In this document: in pieces, positions 1-9,028 of the stretch
Layout: every line of letters begins with the position of its first letter
Position numbering within the stretch: the stretch's first letter is position 1
Assembly (NCBI GenBank): GCA_965644315.1
Contig: CBFFRQ010000081.1
Span: 248,001 to 312,000 of the forward strand
Direction of reading: 5' to 3'
Origin: Caecitellus pseudoparvulus
Taxonomy: Eukaryota; Bigyra: Bicosoecida
Length of the DNA: 64,000 nt
Notes under the pieces: generated by a model
What the model was told of the DNA's origin: nothing
Seen by the model: the letters and a program-made list of their open reading frames with translations, nothing else
Databases searched by the model: none
Translations under genes and position numbers: made by a program

Positions 1-3000
1 CCCCACCAAGCCCACCCATGCCTGTGCATCGGGCAGACTCACTGACCATGTCAACGGCGCTGTGCCGGTGTTCCGCACCAGCACCTGCACAGTGGACACG
101 TCAGTCGGCGCCAAGGTCTGGTGCAAGGAAGCGGGCACCACACTCAGCCGAGGCGCCTGCACCACCAACGTGATGGGGATTGACACGCCCGGCACATCGG
201 ACACGCTGCGGCGACCAGGCAGCGCAGGCACAGAGGATGATAGCGCCACCAACGACACCACGCCTCGGTACGTGCCACCTGCCAGCCCGCCTGGGGACAG
301 CACAACAGTCACGGACCGATCTCCTGAGCCGATCGGCGCAGTCACTGCCGCCAGACCCACCCATGCCCCGCCACCCCCACGACCGACCACCGTCACAGAC
401 CACGTCACGTGTGCAGGGGCCTGCACAGGGATGCTGCGAGTCACAGGAGCCACGGCTGGCCCAGCTTGTGCCTCCACCTGCACAGCGCTCACTGTGCTGC
501 GCAGGTATGGCAGCGGGGCTGGCGAACGGGATGCACTGGGCCGTGGCGGCGCACCTGCTGACTGACTTGGCAAAGGCGTGCTGGCCCCTGATGGCGTTGG
601 CGCCGGGCTGGACGATGCACTGGGCACCACCAACGGGGATGTGCTGGGCGCTGCCACGCCGCCTGGTCGCACTGTCAACGGCACAGCCCCAGTGCCCATG
701 TTGACACCGGCAGCCACCACATCGACCACCACGTACACTGTCACAGCGCTGCCTTGAGGTGGGGACGGCACACCATCGCCGCCATCGACGACCAGTGACA
801 CGTCCCAGTACTGTGTGCCGCCACCTCCACCAAGTGCCGCGGCCTGCACAGCTGCCTTGACCCACGTGATCGGGGCGGAGCACAAGGCTGCTTGGCTGGC
901 CAAGCCTGGGCACATGATGGACTGCACTGTCACGGTAGGTGCAGCTGTGCCAGCCCGGCTGAGGGCAATGGTGTCACTGCTGAGAATAGTGCCCGCACTT
1001 GCTCCTTGGGATGTGGACCTGGAGCGGAGGAATGTGGTTTGAGGGGGCAGTCCAGGGACAGGTGTGGGTGTGGCAGGAGACAGCCATGTGAGGGTGGGGG
1101 GAGAGGAGGATGAAGGTGAGGGGGTGGTCGAAGGAGGGGCAGAAGCAGTGCTGGATGGTGAAGGCGAGCGTGATTGAGAGGCACTCGGTGTGCCCGAGAT
1201 CGAACTGGTGGCACTGCCAGTCACCGTGGTGCTCGTGCTGGGTGTGGCGCTCACTGCTGCACTGCTGGTGGCTGTGCCTGAGGCCCCGCTTGTTGGAGTC
1301 CCACTGCTTGTGGAACTTTGCGAAGGTGAGCGCGAAGCCGACGGGGAGTGCGAGGAGGTGGTGGAAGGCGATCTCGAGCTTGTTATGGATGAAGAGGGGG
1401 TCGCGGATGAGGTCGCCGTCATGGAGGAAGTGGCCGACACGGATGCAGTTTGAGATGGCGTGCCCGTGCTCGTCATGGAAGGCGTACTGGTCGCTGAAGG
1501 CGATGGCGTGGACGTGGGTGAACTTGTTTGGGAAGAAGTGCTTGTTGCGGAGGAAGTAGGCGTGAACGTCGGCGTTTCACTCGACGAAGGAGTGGGAGTC
1601 ACAGACGAGGAGGCAGTTGCTGACGTGCTTGGCGAAGAGCCTGATGACAAACTTGCTGTCGGAGAGGCTGTTGAGCTTGCAGTCTGACTTGCTGTTGAAG
1701 TGGGTGTTGGCGACGAAGTTGGGGAAGAAGTCTCACTCGGTGACGGAGTGGACGTGGAAGTTGCCGTGGCCGAGACGGTGCCAGACACAGACGGCGTGGG
1801 CGACGCTGTCGGTGTTGGACTTGGAGATGGTATGCACGTGTCCACTCCTGCCGACAAAACGGGCTTGAACAAGTCCACTCGTGGCTCGATGAACTGCCCC
1901 CTTCTGAACGAGTCATCACTGCGCAGGCCAGGCACGGCCATCTCACAAATGTAGCGATGCAGGCTCGCACATGAAGTATCCTCCAAAAGACCATCCTTCA
2001 GTACCACACACTCTCCGTCGGAAGTCCCTGGGTCCTCAGGAGCACCACCTTCGAAGCTGTTGAACTGGTGCTCTGGGGCTGTAGATCCAGTGCGCATGAT
2101 CGTGCCATCTCCACGAGTGTACTCGTGCTCCCCAAGCACCGCCGCTGAGTACGTCAAGGATGTGAACCATTCAACGCTGTCCTCTCCCGTGACATGCTCT
2201 GCCCAGCGCTCAACTCGATCAACCTCAACACTCGAGCGCGGCGCCCACAGCATGGCTGTTTCTGATCCGCCCAAGCCCGGGTCTGAGCATGTTGCAGCTG
2301 CAGCTGAACGGGGAACCTGACTGTTGAAGGCTTTGTAGCATTTGATCGTTGGCACGGAGGAGTCCTCTTGCCGCGAGGAAACCATGCTCCAGCCGACTGG
2401 GCATGCAGTGTGGGCAGGAGCCTCGCACATGGCCGCGTGAGATGCAGAGCATGCAACTGACTGAAAATCATCTCCAGGATTGAGTAAAACAACCCTCTTG
2501 TACACAGTGCATGGCTCACCAGAGTCCGGGTGTCCGCTATCGTAGTTTGCGTACCACTGGGGCTGCCCTGAATCCCAGCGCATGTTGAGTTGGTTTGAGG
2601 AGTCGGATCCAGGCAGCGCCGTGTACCCGACATGAAAGCGAGCAGTGAAACCAGAAACACCAGAGATATGATCCGCAACAGTTGTGTACGCTGACAAAGT
2701 GTTCATGGATACCAAGGCTGCCTCGTCGGTCAAAGACAGGCACTCTGCTGCCGCCTCGTCCTTGCGCTCAGAAACATCCAGCGCCTCATAGCACTGCCTC
2801 ATGTGTGTAAGTCCAAATGCTGGCCCGCAACCCTCCGATATCGCGCCGACTCCGGGCCGCAGCTCCACCCAGTCAACCCCCGCTGGCCTCCAACACAGCC
2901 CCTTTCGACTTCCGGAGCTGGCCAACGTCACGCCTCCACTTCCCGTGTCGAACACGCCCTGTCGGTTGGAGGTTGGAGAAGGCACATCTCCCACGTGTCC

Positions 3001-5452
3001 AGATGCAAACGGCACGCCCTCCACACTGTGCCGCCCCGCATGCAGCTCCACACCACTGCGAGGCCCGCTCGCCTCCCCCACACCCACCCAGTACTCTGTG
3101 CTAGCAGGCAGAAAGTCCAACAGCCCCACAGTCATGGCGTGGGTCGTGGGTGTCGCCAGCGTCGCGCCATTGGCCAGACATACGTCCAGCGTGTCGCTCC
3201 AGCTCGCAGCGGAGGCTGTCGCGGCAATGCAGCCCTGCCTCCAGAACGCCCAAACGCCATCACACGCCTTGGCTGGCTCCACGCTGCACACAAAGGACGC
3301 ATGGCTGTCCTCGTGCAGCGGCACCCACACAGGCCACTCGTCAGCCACTGCTGCCAGCCCGCCACTGCTGCTGTAGCCACATGAACTGCCTGGGCAGTGC
3401 GCTGGGTGGTGTGCATCCGACAACGCTGAGCCGTTGCTGGACCACACAAACTGGGCCCCGTCATCCTCCACACCCAGCCACCATGCCGTCGTGTTCACAC
3501 CACTGCCCGAGTCAAAAGCTTCGGCTCGGCCCGTGGTCAGGGCGTGGTGGGCCAAGGCTGCATAGGGCGAGTTCAAGTTGGCCAGGTCTGTGCCGCCCCA
3601 GGCCTGGCACACCTTCCGGGCGTCGGCCAGAGAGCCAGAGAAGTCAGCCCGCCGCGGCTGTGCGAAGGTCGCCCCCCACTCCTCCAGCGCCTCGGCCTGC
3701 ACGTCACTGGACAGCGCCCAGCACTGGCCCAGCACCGGCCACCACCCCTGCGCACAGGCAAGCATGCCGCCCTCCCCCTCATACTCCGGCCGCAAACACA
3801 CCACCCCCGCCGGCACATCCCCCACATTGCTCGCCTCCACACTGCTGCCATCCACAGCTGACACTTGCAGGTACGCTGCACCGACATCCCCGGCGCCATC
3901 GAAGGTCAGACTCCCAGTGGCCACACTGGCGCCAGTGTGCCATGAAACAAAACCCGTATCTCCGCCCAGCCGAGCTGCTGCCGTCCACACCGCCTTCGGT
4001 GCTCCGCTGTCGTGTGCAGGCAGCACGCCAAGCCGCAGCAGCGCACCGAACAGTCCACTCGCACCGGCCTCGTCAGCAGGCGGCAGCATGCCCTCCACGC
4101 TGTGGCACGCCTGCAGTGCGCGCTGCATGGACGCCACACCACTGGCCACATACCGTGCACACATGTGCTGGTCCTGCAGCCACACCCAGCCAGGGGCACA
4201 CTTTCCGTGCACATCCCCCGTCCCCGCCCGCAGAGACTCACACACAGGCACAGCGGACGCAGCACAAGGCATGGGCTCCAGCCCGCCCCCATCCACCAGC
4301 CCCATGCACCGCTGGCAGTGCCACGGCGATGCAGGCGGCGACAGACTGCGTCCGAAGGGTGCTGCGCCGCTGTCAGCGCGCCAGCTCGCACCGTCGCCCG
4401 ACACCCGCCACGCCCCAGTCCACAGATCGCCTGAGCCCATGGCAGTGCGCACCCATGCCACCTCCGCAGACGTGTGGGGCGTCCACAGTGTCCCTCCTTC
4501 GCTCGCACAGGCCGCCTGTGCGGCGGACCAGTCTGCTGCGCCACCTCCCGCGCTCCAGATGGGCTTGGGCAAGGCAGGCGAGCCTGGCACCTCCCACACC
4601 GTCACCGTCACCTGGCACAAAGCAGCCGATGCAGCAGAGGCATCTCCACAGCCTGTGAAGCAGTGTGCAGTGCAGGGTGTGAGCCAAGTCGCTTCAGCAT
4701 CGCTGGGGGCAGGAGCACTGAAGCGGTCCCAGTCGTCACTCACGAGCGTAGTGCCACCTGTCTGAATCAGTGGGGTCCATGTAGAAGCAGTCCCCCTCAA
4801 ACTCGCCTGATGTGCGCTCCCAGAAGGCGCCCGTGCCTAGGGCAGGCGTCACACTCTCGTAGTTGCTGTACCCTCGCCCAGAGGGGCTCGTCCCGTCAAC
4901 CCACACGGGGCGGTCCTCTGCGACAGGCACGAAGCACAGAGCACAGTGCAGTTGAGCGGCAGCACACCCAGCCCAGACTCCAACCAGGCCTGGCACAGAA
5001 CACTACATGGCCTCAGCGTGCACGTACCAGTGCGGATGTCTGTCAGGCCCACCCACGCCTTGCTAACGACGAGGCTGGAGACAGCCGAGGCGGTGGAGCT
5101 GTCAGGGATGACGGCCAGGGTGGCGCCTGGCGCCTCTGCAGCACAAGCAGCCGACGCGCCATACCAAGTGGAGATGCCAGATGGAATATACCCGTAGCAG
5201 TGTGAGCCCAGCGTTGTCCAGCCTGCCGGGCATGCCGTCTGCGGGGCGCTGCGAACCTGCAAAACCCGGCGTGCAGGAAGGGCAGTGCAGTGATCGAAGG
5301 GCGGCGTTTGTGCTGGAATTCGTGACGCGTCGACTCCATGCACCAGAGCTCACGCATGCCAGGTCTGAAGCACACTATGACATCCACCACTGAGCCACTT
5401 CACGCACCTGAACGAGGATGGCCAGCGCGGCAAGGCTTGAAAGCCTCCACAT
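1..5452 (-). CDS. Secreted multi-C-type-lectin-domain (CTLD) protein with Ser/Thr-rich stalk; 3' end outside the window
   Basis: Model: exons 5452-5408, 5256-5028, 4917-4758 and 4717 to beyond base 1. Exon 1 encodes only a signal peptide (MWRLSSLAALAILVQ) followed by a GTGCGT donor. The last exon stays open for about 1570 codons to the window edge. Seven CTLDs can be read: about 5235-4640, 4570-4240, 4215-3785, 3770-3275, 3270-2840, 2815-2425 and 2415-1925. They show lectin landmarks such as CPAGW starts, WVGLTD, a WDSGQP...GEPC stretch in domain 6 and a final ICE in domain 7. A mucin-like S/T/P stretch follows (about 1860-1040), then beta-rich sequence that could be REJ- or Ig-like; this is a guess. 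Inferred role: extracellular adhesion or glycan recognition. Calcium-binding EPN/QPD motifs are mostly not canonical. The exon 3/4 junction needs a 40-nt intron (4757-4718) or a frameshift. Confidence 0.8.
1040..1860 (-). repeat. Degenerate Ser/Thr/Pro-coding repeat (mucin-like stalk)
   Basis: Within the lectin gene about 270 codons are almost only S, T, P and A, in short PTS/STS-type units. The DNA is correspondingly repetitive, with alternating GGCG/GGAG-type triplets on the plus strand. Such regions are typically O-glycosylated stalks separating adhesive heads from the membrane. Plus-strand reading frames across it are artefacts of this composition. Confidence 0.75.
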
Positions 5453-6393
5453 TGCCGACACAAGAAACGCCCTGCCAGCTACGGCAGAGCTGTCTTCGAT
5501 GGCCTCTTCCCAGCGCTAGAGTGCTCGGGGGCAGCCTGGTATGAATTTATCCACCGCAGATGTGTCCAAGTTCATGCTACGCGCTGTTGTTTTCGCAGAT
5601 TTGCTCAGCGGCGGTGCGTGCGGCGCCAACACGCTGAGCAAGAGCGGTGGGGGCTGCCTACTTTCGCCCAGCCTGGTTGGCGAACTCCACGTCAACGAAG
5701 CCGCCCTGCCGTTGTGAAGGCTTCATGACTTCGTCGGCATGGTTCTAGCGACCTCCCTCGCTTTACATCAGTTCAAAGGGCTCCCGTCCTGCTTCGCGCC
5801 TCACTTGGCGCTGTAAAGGTGGCCCTGCGGCACGTTTCCCGATGCGGAAAATGGCGGTCGGCTTGTGGGCCGGTCGACCGCATGCCCACTGCATGGGACG
5901 ATCTCCCGGGCACTCAAGACTCTACGCAGGCATGCACTGTCAAGACGAAGTAACGCACATGCACAGGCGCCAGCCTTGCGCATTGTCGCCTTCGCGCCGC
6001 GGTTGGCAGAGCAGGCCGGGACAGGTGTGACCGGCAGGAGCTGGGTTGGTGCAGAGCCTCCTCCTCCAAGCAAGTGTTTCCCACCGCGGGAAAAAGCCTG
6101 GTCACTCATGAAGCCTCCCCATGAGTTCAAGCAGCAACCGAACGGAGATTCCGCGCTGTTTCGATGCCTGTGCTCGCCACACATCGCTGTGCAGGCCAGG
6201 GAGCATGCGCACAGTGCAGCGGCGCTTTCACCCATTCTTCCGCTCTGCCGCGGGGTCGTCTCCCGAGCACGGCGCGCACAACTCAGAGCAGAGCCTGACA
6301 AACTTCGGCCTGGTTCTCTTTCGCCCTTCCCATGTGCTGTCAAGGAGTGTAAGGGCTGAATGCTTGATGTTCCTTTGCGGCAGCAGCAAGACG
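5453..6393. other. 941-bp intergenic stretch upstream of the lectin gene
   Basis: This lies between the start of the lectin gene and the 3' end of the hydroxylase-transferase gene, both on the minus strand. It should contain the lectin promoter and the neighbour's 3' UTR. Reading frames here (for example 5801-6397 minus) show no domain and no coding-like composition. No tRNA or repeat was recognised. Confidence 0.5.
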
Positions 6394-8760
6394 TCACGAG
6401 TCAGTTGAAGTGGGCTGCGTGCCGGCGCTCCGGCCTCGCTGGGGCTTGCCTGACTGGGGCGTGTCCAGTCCAGGGTTCTGTGACGTGAATACTCCACCCA
6501 TTCGAATCATGAGATCAGGCACGCCGCCCCACGCCTGGCAAGCGGCCGCCGACAGAGGCGGAAGTGAAGTGCTCTCTGCTTGGGCACCGCGCCCCGTTGC
6601 TGGGGCACAATCTGCCGCTGCCTCTGTCCGGCTGCTGGACTCTACCAGGGCCGCTGCTTCCTCCCCATCTTGCGCTGCCGCCGCACCGTTTGCGGCGGGA
6701 TCTGTGGGCTCACTTTTCCGCTCACGTTCGACTGATGACGAGGCAGCGGTAAGGCGCATGCTGGGCCTGCCGTCGCCCGACCCAGGATCGAGGCACAGCC
6801 CAACACTTGCCAACCAGTCAGAGACCGGCATGGCATCCCCGAGACCGTACGCGTCCTGCGTGGCACTCGCCGTGCCATCGCCTGCCAACACCGACCACAT
6901 GCGGCGAGTGGAAAGGGCTTGCTCCCGCTCTGCAACCAGTGAGGCGTGTTCTCGAAACGTTGCCCGCCCTGCTCGAGTCCACAGGTGCCACGCAAGGGGT
7001 TGGCCAGGCGCAAAAATGTGCACTCCGTGCGTTGCCAAGCGTGCAGCACCGAGCGTTTCTTCGCCGAAGAAGACATGGCGAAGGGCAGGGTCAAACGGCA
7101 CGCGCTGCAGCACCTCTGCGCGCTGAAACGAGAGGCCAGCTGCCCACCAGCGTGCTGGAAACGGGGGGGCGGCAGTGCCAAGCATATCTTGGAGTGCTTG
7201 GCGCCCCAGCAACTCTGCCATGGCCTTTCGGTGCTGCAGCGGCACCCTCACGTGCGAACCCCGAAACCGGGGCCAGCCGTCAGACCCAATGCACCGCAGA
7301 TCCATACGCAGTGGCGTGGTCACGTCCAGTTTCGGCACGCTGTACTCATATGCGGGGGGCGTGCTTGCTGTGGTGCCAGTCACTTCAAACCCTGCCGGGT
7401 AGCTGCTGAGCAAACACCCGTTGCAAGCAGGGTGCAGCGCAGCTGCGGCGGCCTCGGCCACTGCCAGCTGCGCCTTGGCGACGCGGTCCCATCCGGGGAC
7501 CATGCGCATGTGGCTGTCCAGGCACAGCACAAAATCCTCCCCCTGCCACAGGCTGTGCGCCAGATGCCGTGCCCAGACCGGGCCAGCGGCACAGGCAGCG
7601 GGTAGGGTCAGCACACGCACATGGCTGGTGTTCAGGAACGGAACAGCCCGTGCCAGGGCTTCGTGTGGGAGGCTGGCCCCAGGTCGCGGGGGCAGGTCGC
7701 GCCGCACGTCGAGGTGGTCGTCGTCGTCTGGCGCGAGCTGCTGCACCACGCCGACGAACACTGCCGAGGGGTTCTCTGCTGTGGCGAAGAGGTCCCACAG
7801 TGTGGCACGGGCCTGGGGGTCGCGGTAGGCTGGGATGGAGACGAAGATGGCGCCGGGCGGAATGGCTGTTGTTGCCGCAGGGGCTGGTGGGGTTGCAGGC
7901 ACAAGTGCTGGTGGGGGGGAGGGGAGGGTGGTGGTGGGCGATGCGGCGCCTGCCGCCGGCTCGCCACGGTACGCGCCTGTACCATACAGCCAGCACGTGA
8001 GGGCCCAGCGCGGGGCATGGGCGGGCTGTACCTCGTGTCGCACAGTGTGGCTGTCGAAAACGACCACCCGGCCGCCAGCCGGCGTCACACAGCTGGCGGG
8101 CTCGTGCTCAACCGAAGGGTCCCCACAGACATCGAGACCGATAAGGTTCAGGGCCCCTCCTTGCCTCTCCTGCCAGCCGTCGTTGAGGTACAAGATGCAG
8201 GTGGCCTGCCGAATGCACTCGCCCGGCGTGGCGGGTGGGAAGGCGTCGATGTGGGCTGCATACCTCGTGCCGCCGCCAGGGTAGCACGCCAGCTGGATGC
8301 TGAGCTTGTCAGCGCACTTCAGCTGTGGGCTGCTCTCCCGCACAGCCTGTGCGAGGTCGTCCAGGAGCTGGAAAGCAGGGGCGAAGGCGGCTGGGATGCC
8401 TTCAAATTCCGCAGGCTCGCCAGCCGGTCCGGCGCCGGCTGCTGCTTCGGCCCGCCACGCCTTCCACGCCTTGAATGCGGGGGTGATCCAGGTAGTGTGG
8501 TCACCTCGCGCACTGCGAGCTTCCCAGGCTTGCGAGTCCCTGCCCATGCCAGCCTGGGAAAGGCTGCCAGCTTCCTGCAGAGCTGATGCGGCGCACGCGA
8601 CGGCTCGGACATCAGCTGCCGGCAGGGCACCGTCGATGACGAGGCCCTGTGCACGACCTCCACGCCAAGCAGGGGTCTGAACATTCCCAAAAGCACTCCA
8701 GGGGGTTGCCACTCGCGGCGGGCCCGTGGGCTGCGCCTCGTCGCCCGTCAAAAACTGCAT
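6394..8760 (-). CDS. Fused cytoplasmic prolyl 4-hydroxylase / polypeptide GlcNAc-transferase (Skp1 PhyA-Gnt1-like)
   Basis: Single exon, 788 aa from ATG at 8760. The frame stays open to 9114, but that part is poor in conserved sequence and overlaps the next gene. Residues about 30-262 form a 2-oxoglutarate/Fe(II) dioxygenase of the prolyl 4-hydroxylase type. The iron triad is His170, Asp172 (AAHIDAF) and His242 (VRHEV), with Arg251 placed for 2-oxoglutarate. After a Pro/Thr/Ala linker (about 263-300), residues about 303-655 match the Gnt1/GT60 GlcNAc-transferase, including VSIPAYRDP and the catalytic DSH (LCLDSHMR, Asp415). In Dictyostelium and Toxoplasma the separate enzymes hydroxylate a Skp1 proline and then add GlcNAc to it, linking SCF ubiquitin ligases to oxygen. 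No signal peptide is seen, consistent with a cytoplasmic site. The substrate is inferred from family. Confidence 0.85.
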   Translation of the reverse strand: MQFLTGDEAQPTGPPRVATPWSAFGNVQTPAWRGGRAQGLVIDGALPAADVRAVACAASALQEAGSLSQAGMGRDSQAWEARSARGDHTTWITPAFKAWKAWRAEAAAGAGPAGEPAEFEGIPAAFAPAFQLLDDLAQAVRESSPQLKCADKLSIQLACYPGGGTRYAAHIDAFPPATPGECIRQATCILYLNDGWQERQGGALNLIGLDVCGDPSVEHEPASCVTPAGGRVVVFDSHTVRHEVQPAHAPRWALTCWLYGTGAYRGEPAAGAASPTTTLPSPPPALVPATPPAPAATTAIPPGAIFVSIPAYRDPQARATLWDLFATAENPSAVFVGVVQQLAPDDDDHLDVRRDLPPRPGASLPHEALARAVPFLNTSHVRVLTLPAACAAGPVWARHLAHSLWQGEDFVLCLDSHMRMVPGWDRVAKAQLAVAEAAAAALHPACNGCLLSSYPAGFEVTGTTASTPPAYEYSVPKLDVTTPLRMDLRCIGSDGWPRFRGSHVRVPLQHRKAMAELLGRQALQDMLGTAAPPFPARWWAAGLSFQRAEVLQRVPFDPALRHVFFGEETLGAARLATHGVHIFAPGQPLAWHLWTRAGRATFREHASLVAEREQALSTRRMWSVLAGDGTASATQDAYGLGDAMPVSDWLASVGLCLDPGSGDGRPSMRLTAASSSVERERKSEPTDPAANGAAAAQDGEEAAALVESSSRTEAAADCAPATGRGAQAESTSLPPLSAAACQAWGGVPDLMIRMGGVFTSQNPGLDTPQSGKPQRGRSAGTQPTSTDS

Positions 8761-9028
8761 CGCACCAGGCGAGAGGTTTGCTTCGCCGCTGTGGCAGCGC
8801 ACTCGCGGAGGGGACGAGGCAGCAGCGCGCAAGGCCCTGCATTGGTGTGGACCTGAGTCATTTGCGTGTTTGGCTTTTGCCCTTGCGCGTCTGAATGGCC
8901 TGTCGGCGCTCACGGCAGCGGGCAGGGGCGTTTCACCCCGCACTTGCCTGCTTGCAATTCGACCGGCCTGCTGTCGTTTGTGGGCCGGCACGGTGCGGCA
9001 GGTGCAGCACTGGCCACACATGAAATCC

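Noticed and set aside
3150-4765. Plus-strand frames of 502 and 395 codons
   Set aside because: They lie opposite the lectin domains and encode Pro/His/Arg-rich sequence without conserved motifs. The minus frame has repeated CTLD signatures.
5801-6397. 198-codon minus-strand frame in the intergenic stretch
   Set aside because: No domain or signal peptide and shadow-like Cys/Arg/Ser-rich composition. Retained as intergenic, although a small lineage-specific gene cannot be excluded.
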